Shown piece after piece: positions 1 through 9,000 of a stretch of 64,000 nt of DNA. The stretch spans positions 124,001-188,000 of the forward strand of contig NZ_UGHR01000006.1 of assembly GCF_900451195.1 (NCBI RefSeq), given 5' to 3'. A program made the position numbers and the translations under genes. A model generated the notes under the pieces. It made no database searches. It worked only from the letters and a program-made list of their open reading frames with translations, and had not been told where the DNA came from. Positions within the stretch are counted from its first letter, which is position 1; each line of letters starts with the position of its first letter. Source of the stretch: Iodobacter fluviatilis. Its GTDB lineage: Bacteria; Pseudomonadota; Gammaproteobacteria; Burkholderiales; Chitinibacteraceae.

Positions 1-16
1 TTATAAGGAATGCACC

Positions 17-1174
17 ATGCAACAATTCGAATTTTACAACCCCGTTAAAATCGTTTTTGGCGAAGGCCAGATTGCTAAGTTGGCCACTCTGGTGCCTGCA
101 AATGCGCGCGTGCTGGTGCTTTACGGCGGTGGCAGTATTAAAAAAAATGGCACGTACACCGAAGTGATGGATGCTTTAAAAAACCACAGCGTTACTGAAT
201 TCTCAGGCATTGAAGCCAACCCTACTTTTGAAACCATGATGAAAGCCGTGGCACAGATTAAGGCTGAGAAAATCGACTTTCTGCTGGCAGTGGGTGGTGG
301 TTCGGTCATTGATGGCACCAAATTTGCTGCCGCAGCAGCCCTGTATGAAGGCGAGCCTTGGGATATTCTGACTTCGCACGGCCGGAATCTTCAAGCAGCC
401 TTGCCGATGGGCGCGGTGCTGACTCTGCCTGCTACTGGCTCAGAAATGAATAATGGCGCGGTGATTACGCGCAGCGAAACCAAGACCAAATTAGCATTTA
501 TGAATCCCTTGGTGTTCCCTCGCTTTGCAGTTCTTGACCCAACTAAAACCTACAGCCTGCCAGCGCGGCAAATTGGTAACGGCGCGGTCGATGCCTTTGT
601 GCATGTGGTTGAGCAATATTTAACTTATCCAGCCCATGCGCCAGTACAAGATCGCTTTGCTGAAAGCCTATTGCAAACCCTGATCGAAGTCGGCCCGCAA
701 GCGCTGGCTACTCCACATGATTACACCGTTCGTGCCAATTTAATGTGGGCCGCTACGATGGCGCTCAATGGCTTGATCGGTGCCGGTGTGCCACAAGATT
801 GGGCTACCCATATGGTGGGGCATGAGCTGACTGCTTTATACAACATCGACCATGCGCAAACGCTGGCGATTATCTTGCCATCCATGCTGAATGTGCGCCG
901 CGCCACCAAGAGTGAAAAACTGCTGCAATACGCCGATCGTGTATGGGGCATTACAGAAGGCTCGGATGATGCGCGTATCGATGCCGCCATCGCCAAAACC
1001 CGCGATTTCTTTGAAGCCATGGGCGTTAAAACCCGTATGCGTGATTATGGTCTGGAAGTGAGCGCCATTGAAACGGTGCTCGAGCAGCTAAAAGCCCACG
1101 GCATGGTGGCCTTGGGTGAGCGTGGCGATGTGGATTTAGCCACTAGCAAGCTGGTTTTGGAAGGCAGCTACTAA
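17..1174 (+). CDS. yqhD: NADPH-dependent aldehyde/alcohol reductase, YqhD type
   Basis: Iron-type (group III) alcohol dehydrogenase of 385 residues that reduces short-chain and peroxidation-derived aldehydes in the cytoplasm with NADPH. The N-terminal nucleotide-binding part carries the glycine run GGGSVIDGTK near residue 95. The C-terminal helical part has the metal ligands Asp192 and His196 (in VDAFVHVVEQY), His265 (in HMVGHELTAL) and His279 (in DHAQTLAI), each exactly two residues before its counterpart in E. coli YqhD. An AAGGA ribosome site lies about 8 bases before the ATG. It is first of four genes packed in one direction whose products all handle electrophiles, so a stress-inducible detoxification operon is likely; the promoter and any regulator lie before the window. 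Confidence 0.93.
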   Translation: MQQFEFYNPVKIVFGEGQIAKLATLVPANARVLVLYGGGSIKKNGTYTEVMDALKNHSVTEFSGIEANPTFETMMKAVAQIKAEKIDFLLAVGGGSVIDGTKFAAAAALYEGEPWDILTSHGRNLQAALPMGAVLTLPATGSEMNNGAVITRSETKTKLAFMNPLVFPRFAVLDPTKTYSLPARQIGNGAVDAFVHVVEQYLTYPAHAPVQDRFAESLLQTLIEVGPQALATPHDYTVRANLMWAATMALNGLIGAGVPQDWATHMVGHELTALYNIDHAQTLAIILPSMLNVRRATKSEKLLQYADRVWGITEGSDDARIDAAIAKTRDFFEAMGVKTRMRDYGLEVSAIETVLEQLKAHGMVALGERGDVDLATSKLVLEGSY

Positions 1175-1175
1175 G

Positions 1176-2087
1176 ATGAGCGCTGCGCTGATTTTGCATC
1201 ACTACCAAGCCTCGCCGTACTCAGAAAAAGTGCGAGCTTATCTGGGCTATAAGCAGCTGGCTTGGCAATCCGTTTTAATGCCGCCTGTTTTGCCTAAGCC
1301 CGATTTAATGGCGCTGACCGGAGGCTACCGGCGCGCGCCGGTATTGCAAATTGGCGCAGATATTTATTGTGATTCAGCTTTGATTATTGCGGAGCTGGAG
1401 CAGCGTTATGCTCAGCCTGCTTTGGCTTCCGGGCCACAGGCGGCGCAAGCCGATTTACTGGGGCGCTTATTTGATGTGGATATCTTTTGGCGTGCTGCAC
1501 GATATTTGATGGCAAGCCGTGTGGAGCATATTCCACAAGCCTTGCTCAATGATCGCATTGCCATGCATCCGCATTTGCCTTTACAGAAAGCGCAATTGCT
1601 GGCCGATCAGGCGCAATTAGCGATTCAGCTAAGTGCCTTGATTGATCAGCTGGATCAGGCTTTAAGCGGAGCCCATTTTCTGGGCGGCGTTAATCCATGT
1701 GCTGGTGATTTTGCGGTGTATCACACGCTGTGGTTTTTACAGGGCGCACAAGCCTTGGTGGTACTGGCTCCAAACACTCAAGCTTTATTGCCGTGGATGG
1801 CCAGAATGGCGGCACTGGGCCATGGCGAGATGAGCAGCATTACAGCGAGTGATGCGTTTGCTGCTGCCAAGCAGGCTCCGCCTGCTGCTCTTGCTGAAAT
1901 GCAGGACTCCTTATTCAACGCTGGCCAGAAAGTGGCTGTTCAGCCAGAAGGCTACCCGCAGGAAAGCGTGGCGGGTGAGCTGGTTTATCTGGACGAGAAA
2001 AAAATCGTGATCGCCCGTCAAAGCACCGTTTGCGGCCTGCTGCATGTCCATTTCCCACGTATGGATTACGAAATTCGCACTGTTTAA
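1176..2087 (+). CDS. glutathione S-transferase family protein
   Basis: Cytosolic GST-like protein of 303 residues. The thioredoxin-fold N-terminal domain (about residues 5-80) shows the active-site segment SPYSEKVRAYLGYK and the cis-proline segment RRAPVLQIG, followed by DSALIIAELE, which contacts glutathione in the family. An all-helical domain runs to about residue 215. The last ~70 residues (from about 230) are an extra segment not found in classic GSTs, with a small beta-like part ending in a conserved-looking HFPRMDYEIR. The start codon lies one base after the yqhD stop, so translation is probably coupled. The substrate cannot be read from sequence; the neighbours suggest conjugation or reduction of electrophiles. 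Confidence 0.85.
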   Translation: MSAALILHHYQASPYSEKVRAYLGYKQLAWQSVLMPPVLPKPDLMALTGGYRRAPVLQIGADIYCDSALIIAELEQRYAQPALASGPQAAQADLLGRLFDVDIFWRAARYLMASRVEHIPQALLNDRIAMHPHLPLQKAQLLADQAQLAIQLSALIDQLDQALSGAHFLGGVNPCAGDFAVYHTLWFLQGAQALVVLAPNTQALLPWMARMAALGHGEMSSITASDAFAAAKQAPPAALAEMQDSLFNAGQKVAVQPEGYPQESVAGELVYLDEKKIVIARQSTVCGLLHVHFPRMDYEIRTV

Positions 2088-2165
2088 TTAATTGCACAGG
2101 AAGCAAAAGGTTTTGTTTCCTGTCGTTTTCCCTGCGTGCGGGGATCAAACACTCTGGAGCTCCAC

Positions 2166-3188
2166 ATGTCATCAACACTGAATCGTCGCATTGTTTTAGC
2201 CCGTCGCCCGCATGGCGCACCTGTACCCGCTGATTTTCGCTTAGAAGAGCACGCCGTCCCAGCGATTGGCAGCGGTGAAGTATTGCTGCGCGCTTTGTAT
2301 TTGTCACTGGATCCCTATATGCGTGGCCGGATGAGCGATGCGCCTTCCTATGCTGCGCCAGTTGAAATCAATGGCGTCATGGTGGGTGGTACGGTGAGCC
2401 GGGTGGAAGCCTCGCAGCACGCTGATTACGCCGTGGGCGATTTAGTGGTGAACTTTGGTGGCTGGCAGGATTACAGCATCTCGGATGGCACAGGCCTGCA
2501 AAAGCTAGGCGCTTTGGCATCCCCATCACATGCATTGGGTGTATTGGGCATGCCAGGTTTTACCGCCTATATGGGCCTATTGGAAATTGGCCAGCCTAAG
2601 GCAGGTGAAACCGTAGTGGTGGCCGCTGCTACCGGTGCAGTCGGCGCAATTGTCGGGCAAATCGCCAAAATCAAAGGCTGCCGCGTGGTTGGGATTGCCG
2701 GTGGTGCTGAGAAATGCGCTTATGCCGTGAATGAGCTGGGCTTTGATGCCTGCATCGACCACCGTGCAGCAGATCTAGCCGAGCAACTGGCAAACGCCTG
2801 CCCGCAGGGCATTGATGTGTATTACGAAAACGTGGGTGGTGCGGTATTTGATGCCGTGTTGCCACTGCTCAACACCGCAGCTCGTGTGCCGCTCTGTGGC
2901 CTGATCTCGCAATACAACGCTACCACCCTGCCTGCTGGCCCGGATCGCTTATCGCTCTTGATGGGCACCTTGCTAAAAAAACGTATCCGTATGCAGGGCT
3001 TTATTATTTGGGACGATTTCGGCCATCGTTATGGCGAGTTTTTTGCCGCCATGAGCCAGTGGATTGCTGAGGGCAAAATCAAATACCGTGAAGACGTCGT
3101 ACAAGGCCTAGAAAACGCCCCGCAAGCTTTTATTGGTCTGTTGGAAGGAAAAAATGCGGGCAAGCTGGTTGTGCAGGTTGCTGAGTAA
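2166..3188 (+). CDS. curA: NADPH-dependent curcumin/alkenal reductase, CurA type
   Basis: Medium-chain dehydrogenase/reductase of 340 residues, zinc-free, in the CurA / leukotriene B4 12-hydroxydehydrogenase group that reduces conjugated C=C bonds with NADPH. Diagnostic stretches are YLSLDPYMRGRMSD near residue 45, the Rossmann motif AATGAVGAIVGQIAK near 150, GIAGGAEKC and the segment DVYYENVGG. It follows E. coli CurA almost throughout. An upstream in-frame ATG exists at 2136, but the ATG at 2166 is preferred: GGAG lies 6 bases before it and it matches family length. It is third in the detoxification operon, 78 bases after the GST stop. Confidence 0.92.
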   Translation: MSSTLNRRIVLARRPHGAPVPADFRLEEHAVPAIGSGEVLLRALYLSLDPYMRGRMSDAPSYAAPVEINGVMVGGTVSRVEASQHADYAVGDLVVNFGGWQDYSISDGTGLQKLGALASPSHALGVLGMPGFTAYMGLLEIGQPKAGETVVVAAATGAVGAIVGQIAKIKGCRVVGIAGGAEKCAYAVNELGFDACIDHRAADLAEQLANACPQGIDVYYENVGGAVFDAVLPLLNTAARVPLCGLISQYNATTLPAGPDRLSLLMGTLLKKRIRMQGFIIWDDFGHRYGEFFAAMSQWIAEGKIKYREDVVQGLENAPQAFIGLLEGKNAGKLVVQVAE

Positions 3189-3229
3189 ATTTGATTTATA
3201 TATTTAACTTGATTGATAAAGGAAATCTT

Positions 3230-4327
3230 ATGTCTGCAGATAAATTATTTACCCCTGTCACCATCGGCAAAACTACACTCGCTAATCGCATGATCATGGC
3301 GCCGCTGACCCGCTCTCGCGCCAGCCAGCCGGGCGATGTGCCAACGGAAATGAATGCCATCTATTACGCCCAGCGCGCAAGTGCAGGGCTAATTATTTCA
3401 GAGGCGACCAATATCACAAATCAAGGCAAGGGTTATTCCTTAACGCCTGGCATCTATACCGATGCCCAGGAAGCGGGCTGGAAAAAAGTCGTGGATGCCG
3501 TGCATGCTAAGGGTGGCAAGATGTCCTTACAGCTTTGGCATGTGGGACGGATTTCTAATCGGCTGGTACAGGAAAACGGTGTAGCGCCGGTGGCTCCATC
3601 TGCCATTCAGGCTGTGAAATCAAGCAGCTTTGTGATTCTGCCGGATGGCACGCCAAGCAGAGCACCTTGCGATGCACCGCGAGCTTTAGAAACCGCAGAG
3701 CTGCCGGGCATTGTGGCCGATTATGCAGCAGCAGCAGAGCGTGCAATGCGGGCAGGGTTTGATTTTGTAGAAATCCACTCGGCCAATGGCTATTTGCTGC
3801 AGCAATTCTTAGCTACGGGCAGCAATCAGCGTACAGATCAATACGGCGGTAATATGCAAAACCGTGCCCGCCTATTGCTGGAAGTGATCGATGCCGTGGC
3901 CGCAAAAATTGGTGCAGATAAAGTCGGCGTGCGCTTATCGCCTAACTTTGTAGCTCACGATATTGTGGACGATGAATCCGAAGCAATGACCATGTATCTG
4001 GCCGAGGAATTTAACCGTGCTGGCGTAGCCTACCTACATATTGCCGAGCCGGATTGGGCCGGTGGTCAGCCCTTAAGCGATGCTTTCCGTGTTGATTTAC
4101 GCAAACAATACCAAGGCGTGATCATGACTTGCGGTGGCTATGATGCACAAACCGCAGAAGCACGTTTAGCCACTGGCACCGTAGACGCCATCGCCTTTGG
4201 CCGCCCGTTTATCGCTAACTCTGATTTGGTAGCGCGTTATCAGCAAGGCACAACATTGAATACGCCAGATCAGGCGACATTCTATGGTGGTGATGAAGTG
4301 GGTTATACCGATTACCCAGTTTTGTAG
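3230..4327 (+). CDS. nemA: N-ethylmaleimide reductase, Old Yellow Enzyme family
   Basis: FMN-dependent ene-reductase of 365 residues, the same length as E. coli NemA. It reduces activated alkenes, nitro compounds and N-ethylmaleimide. TIM-barrel motifs visible are MAPLTRSRA at the N-terminus (FMN contact), QLWHVGRIS, the substrate/FMN motif HSANGYLLQQFL, and the terminal FMN-phosphate region DAIAFGRPFIANSDL. The start was set at the ATG after AAAGGAAATCTT; an in-frame TTG at 3191 has no ribosome site. It closes the four-gene operon and is followed by a hairpin terminator. In E. coli nemA is controlled by NemR; no regulator is visible here. Confidence 0.93.
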   Translation: MSADKLFTPVTIGKTTLANRMIMAPLTRSRASQPGDVPTEMNAIYYAQRASAGLIISEATNITNQGKGYSLTPGIYTDAQEAGWKKVVDAVHAKGGKMSLQLWHVGRISNRLVQENGVAPVAPSAIQAVKSSSFVILPDGTPSRAPCDAPRALETAELPGIVADYAAAAERAMRAGFDFVEIHSANGYLLQQFLATGSNQRTDQYGGNMQNRARLLLEVIDAVAAKIGADKVGVRLSPNFVAHDIVDDESEAMTMYLAEEFNRAGVAYLHIAEPDWAGGQPLSDAFRVDLRKQYQGVIMTCGGYDAQTAEARLATGTVDAIAFGRPFIANSDLVARYQQGTTLNTPDQATFYGGDEVGYTDYPVL

Positions 4328-4412
4328 GGTGAAATTGGTGTTTGCCCGCGCGGGGTAATGCGTGGGCAGATCATCCATGAATAAGTCATAAGCAAGTCTT
4401 GAAATTGAGTAG

Positions 4413-4435
4413 GGCGGGTGAAACCCGCCGTTTTT
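4413..4435 (+). terminator. intrinsic terminator after nemA
   Basis: A 7-bp GC-rich stem GGCGGGT/ACCCGCC with a 3-base loop is followed by GTTTTTGC. It lies 86 bases after nemA and probably ends the operon. Similar GGGCGGGTGAAA sequences are common intergenic hairpins in many bacteria. Confidence 0.6.
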
Positions 4436-4524
4436 GCTAACGCGAATCAAAAAGATTTTTTTAGTGCCTTCGGCACGTTGATTTAGGTGCGGGCGTCCCG
4501 CTGGACCTTCCTTTCTTGTGTGGC

Positions 4525-5815
4525 TGTATAGACCGGAGACATAGGTAACACGCGTGCGGACACATGGGTAACACATTTTAGTTGTTTAACTGCAAGGTAT
4601 TCAAATCGATTCTTCCGAAGTGCTGATGGCAAAAATAGAGGTCAAACACCCCGTCGTTCAGACTATCTGCACGCAGTGCAATAGGTAAACGATGTAAGGC
4701 ACTAGACACTTTAAATTTATGATTTTGTAATTTTACTGCGCCGCCCCAGCCCACAGTAATGACTTGATCGTTGGGGCCGTATTCAATTTCAGGCAAAGCA
4801 GAAGGCATGGCAATTAAGCTCGGTTTATAGCGGGTAATCGGTGTGGCTAGCCCTAAGGCTTCATGCGGGCGCTGCTCGTTATAGACCGTGCGCCAGTCGT
4901 TAAATGCATGCTGAACATGGGCTAAATCGCGAAATGCCCGGCCATTTAATACTTCGGCTTTTAGCGTGCGATGAAAGCGTTCTTCTTTGCCATTAGTTTG
5001 CGGATGCCCTGGGCGGCTATGGCTAACATGGATACCCAAGCGGATCAGCCAGATAGATAACTGGCTGATGCCATGGCTGGCATCACTGGGGCTTCCCCAT
5101 GGAGAACCGTTGTCAGCGTTGATACGAGCAGGCAAGCCATAGCGAAGAAATACATCCGTTAAGTGAGTCTGGACAATGGCTGCCGTGGTTTGACCACAAG
5201 CAGTTAAGGTGAGATTAAAGCGAGAATGGTCGTCCAATAAAGTGAGGGGAAAGCACATTTGCTGAGCCGTATTGAAGTTCCCTTTGAAGTCGATCTGCCA
5301 TAAAGCATTCGGCTGATCATGCTCAAAACGTAGCCAGTGTTGGGCTTGCTCACTCGCCTTGGCGCAAATTAAGCCATGGCGATGCAGAATATTGGTGATG
5401 GTGCTTGGCGCAGGAACATCCACATGGCCCAGCTCCAACAGCCTTCGATGGAGTTTGCGCCCTCCCCAAACAGGGTGCTTCTGGCGCAGGTCTACAACGA
5501 GGGCTTCAATCTCTGCGGTGGTCAGTGTTGGCGATGATTTGGGGCGGCGAGATCGATCTTGAAAACCTTCTTGGGGGGTATCCAGATAGCGCTGCCGCCA
5601 TTTGTAACCTGTTTTAGTTGAGATGCCGAAACGCTGGCAAAGCGCTTTAAAATTACAGTTATCTTGCAGTGTAAGGAGTACAAATTCTGAGCGAATAGAC
5701 ATGATATTCACGGGCATCCAAGGCATGGTAAGTAGGCATCCCAAGCGGTTAAAAACACCGCCAAAGTGTTACCTATGTCCTCGTACAAGTGTTACCCATG
5801 TCTATGGTCTATACA
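4525..5815. mobile_element. IS481-family insertion sequence, complete
   Basis: A 1,291-bp element with 27-bp imperfect terminal inverted repeats: TGTATAGACC at both tips, then AGACAT and GGTAACAC with three mismatches between. A second copy of the GACAY-R-GGTAACAC block lies just inside each end (about 4559-4572 and 5766-5779), giving paired transposase-binding-like sites. The flanks carry a perfect 6-bp duplication TGTGGC (4519-4524 and 5816-5821). Joining the flanks with one copy of it reproduces the uninterrupted sequence seen at about 58118-58134. One transposase gene fills it. Intact ends and frame suggest it could still move. Confidence 0.93.
4578..5726 (-). CDS. IS481-family transposase
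   Basis: Transposase of 382 residues. An N-terminal helix-turn-helix (about residues 20-60: CQRFGISTKTGYKWRQRY) is followed by a second winged-helix stretch and an RNase H-like DDE core. The catalytic acids are Asp in LWQIDFKGNF, Asp in INADNGSPWG and Glu in NGKEERFHRTLK; the tail has NEQRPHEALG, typical of rve integrase-like transposases. An upstream in-frame start at 5744 exists, but MPWMPVNIM at 5726 matches the usual MPW start of this family. It fills the IS, ending 53 bases from the left tip and starting 89 bases from the right tip. Confidence 0.93.
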   Translation of the reverse strand: MPWMPVNIMSIRSEFVLLTLQDNCNFKALCQRFGISTKTGYKWRQRYLDTPQEGFQDRSRRPKSSPTLTTAEIEALVVDLRQKHPVWGGRKLHRRLLELGHVDVPAPSTITNILHRHGLICAKASEQAQHWLRFEHDQPNALWQIDFKGNFNTAQQMCFPLTLLDDHSRFNLTLTACGQTTAAIVQTHLTDVFLRYGLPARINADNGSPWGSPSDASHGISQLSIWLIRLGIHVSHSRPGHPQTNGKEERFHRTLKAEVLNGRAFRDLAHVQHAFNDWRTVYNEQRPHEALGLATPITRYKPSLIAMPSALPEIEYGPNDQVITVGWGGAVKLQNHKFKVSSALHRLPIALRADSLNDGVFDLYFCHQHFGRIDLNTLQLNN

Positions 5816-6027
5816 TGTGGCCAAGAAACGAAGCCAAAGAAGGCCACCCCACGAAACACGAAGGCCCCTTCGCTGCGGACAATCGAGCCGGCGGCAGGCG
5901 AGACTCGCTCGTGCCTCGCTGCCTCTGGCCGAAACCCCGTCCCGCTTGTTCCTCGCTACGGCGTGTTTCAAGGGGACTTTAAAAAGCCCAATGCAGAGAT
6001 CGCAGTTATTAAGTTATTTTTTTGTTT

Positions 6028-6056
6028 GCAAAAGCAAAAGCAAAAGCAAAAGCAAA
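6028..6056. repeat. GCAAAA hexanucleotide tandem repeat
   Basis: Four full GCAAAA units and a partial fifth stand between repeat copy A and the 3' end of the giant gene. The tract lies outside any supported gene, so length changes would affect only untranslated sequence. Confidence 0.85.
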
Positions 6057-6088
6057 CTGTTTAGAGAATGGTGTTTTGCTTCGTGACA

Positions 6089-9000
6089 TTACTTGCTTAT
6101 CGCCAATATCCCCGCAGCCTGTGTATTGGCTAGGCCATTCAGGCGCAATGTTTGATCGCTGGAGACGAGGGCTTCTGTGCCGCCGATGAGGCGGCCGTTG
6201 GTGTCGAAGTTTTTCAGCAGGGAGGCCATCTGGCTGACGTTGCTGACGGTTGGTGAGGCCAGCATGGCATCGCCGCTGAGGGTAACAGGCAGTTTTTCCG
6301 GGGCTTGCCATACGTTTGTGCTGGCTTCGTTAAAGGCGGCGATGGTTTGCACCATATTGACCACTTGTGTGCGCAAATCTGTGGCTGCCGCTGGTTTTTC
6401 GGTGGTAAACCAAACATCGGCGGCTGTATGGATCTGGCCATTGGTGGTCTCAAATGTTGATTTAAGCCCGATGAAATTGCCGTTGTCTTTTTCGGCCGCC
6501 TTGCGGACATCCAGATTAAGTTTGCTGATATCCAGTGAGATCAAGCGTTTTAATTCGCTGGCGTCGCTGATGCCGTCCTGGTTGCTGTCTAGCCAGACAC
6601 GCAACTCTTCAAAATCGCTATCGTAGCTATCGATCACCCCATCATGATTGCTGTCCAGCTCGGCCAGTGCCGCGTAGCCATTGGCCGCTTTGCTGCCATC
6701 GGCGAGCAGGGTGGAGGTGCCAAATAATTCTTTCCCATCGTTAATCACGCCATCATGGTTTCTATCCATGACGAGCAAGCCATCGCCTTGGCCTACCCAG
6801 CCGGTTTTGATTTTGCTGCCGTTGGCGAGTAAATCAAATTGAGTCCCGTCCTCTAGGCTGGTGGTGCTGATGCCATTGCCGTCTAAGTCCAGAATCAGCG
6901 GGCTGATCGAGGCAAGGTAGGGCGTTTGTGCTGTGGTAAAGGCGGCTTGCTGAGCGCCGGTGAGCGCCATCGTTTGAGTGGTGGTAAATGCCTGCACCTG
7001 CAGCGTGGTTAAGCTTTGGATTTGTGTGGTGCTGAGGCTTGGAATCTGTTGTGTGCTGAGCGATGCAATGGCACTGCTTCTGATCGCTGCCAGATCGCTG
7101 GTTTCTAGCGCGGCCAAATTGCTGCCTGAGAAGGCTTGTAGCTGGCTATTGGTCAGCACGGCGGCTTGCGAGGTGGTGATGGCAAGCACTTGGCTGCCTG
7201 ACAAGGCCGCGATGGCGCTGGTATTGAGTGCGGCAAAATCGACGCTTTCTATTGCTGCAATATTGCTGGTGGAAAGCGCTGCTAACTGGCTGGCGCTAAT
7301 GACAGATGCCTGTACTGAAGTCAGGGCAATGATTTGTTCGGTGGTAAAGCCTGTGGCAAGGCTGGCAGAGTTCAGTGCCACGATTTGATTGGTGCTCATC
7401 CCCGCTACCTGGGCGGTATTGAGCGCGCCCAGTTGGCTGGCCGACAGGCTGGCCACGGCACTGCTACTGATTGCAGCAAAATCAGTAATTTCAAAGGCGG
7501 CAATCTGGCTGGTCGATAGCGATGCAACTTGGCTGGCACTTAAAGACGCGGCCTGGAAAGAAGTCAGCGCAATGATTTGTGCCGCGGTAAAGCCTGTTGC
7601 CATGCTGGCCGTACTGATTGCCGAAATCTGGCTGCTGCTTAGATTGGCGATTTGTGATGTGCCCAAGGCGGTAATTTGCGCTGAGTTTAATGCCGCAATG
7701 CCGCTGGTTTTTAACAGGGCGATATCGTTGATGCTCATGGCCGCCAGGCTGTTGGGAGCAATCGCCGCAATCTGGCTGGCGCTGAGCGCACCGGCCTGCT
7801 CTTCTGTTAAGGCCGCAACCTGCACCGATGACAGTGTGGCAATGGCTGCGGTTTTGAGTGCGGCTAAATCAGCGGTTTCCAGTGCAGCAATATTGCTAGC
7901 AGAGAGGGCTGCTATTTGCGATGTAGTGAGCGCTGCAGCTTGTTTTGTTGTTAGTGCGATCACTTGCTCATTGCTTAATCCATTGGCAATAGCTGCGGTA
8001 TTGAGGGCGGCGATCTGGGCGCTGCTCATGCTGGCAATTTGCTCCGCACTTAATGCGGCAAGCTGAGCGGTATTTAAGGCCGTAATGGTATTGGTCTTAA
8101 GTGCCAGCAGATCGCTGGTTTCAAGGGATGCCATATTCGTGGCGCTGAGGGCGGTAATCTGGCTGGCGCTCAGGGTTGCGGCTTGTGATGTGCTCATGGC
8201 GATGGTCTGGTCAGCGGTGAGTGCATTTATTTGATCGGTAGAGAGCACCGCAATGGCGCTGGTTTTAAGTGCGGCAAAGTCAATGGCTTCCATGGCCGCA
8301 ATGCTATTGCTGCTCAGGGCTGCTGCCTGGCTCGTTGTTAAGGCAGCGGCTTGACTGGAGGTGAAGGCCACGATCTGATCGTCGCTTAAGTTTGCGATGG
8401 CGGTGGTATTCAGTGCGGCAATTTGTTTTGTGCCAAGGCCTGCAATCTGCTCAATTCCCAAAGCGCCCACCTGAGTGCTGGATAAAACAGCAATGGCGCT
8501 GGTTTTAATTGCGGCAAGGTCTTCGATTTCCATGGCAGCAAGATTACTGCCTGATAACACGGCAAGCTGGCTGCTGCTGAGCGCCGCAGCTTGCCTTGTC
8601 GTCAGGGCCACAATTTGATCCGCATTTAAACCACTGGCGATGACCGCCGTGTTTAAGGCTGCAATCTGATTGCTGCTCAGGCTGCTGATTTGATCTGCAT
8701 TCAAAATAGCCACTTGTGCCGTATTGAGTATCGCCACGGCATTGCTGCTTAGAGCCTGCAGATCGCTGGTTTCCATCGCCGCTATATTGCTGACGGTCAG
8801 CGCGGCAAGCTGGCTGGTGCTCAGTGTGGCTGCTTGTTGTGTCGTCAGCGCCATGGTTTGGGCTGCGCTTAAGGCTTTAACTTGCGCGGTAGAGAGAGCC
8901 GCAATGGAGAGCGTGCCCAGTGCCGCAAAATCAGCGGCCTCCAAGGCGGCAACTTGGGTGGTCGTGAGCGCGCTGATCTGATCGGTGCTGAGGGCGGCTG

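Larger units (their letters stand above)
4461..6031 (-). repeat. dispersed ~275-bp repeat, copy A, split by the IS
   Basis: Copy A of a non-coding repeat also present at 49049-49311 and 57913-58186. It is read on the minus strand and divided into 5822-6031 and 4461-4524 by the insertion sequence. Shared blocks, in repeat orientation, are a CCCCTTGAA..CGCCG start, GGGGTTTCGG, TCGTTTCTTGG, AAGGAAGGTCCAGCGGGACG, CCCGCACCTAAATCAACGTG and a terminal small hairpin GTGCC-GAA-GGCAC. No reading frame is conserved between copies, so it is more likely a mobile or structural non-coding repeat than a gene. Confidence 0.8.
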
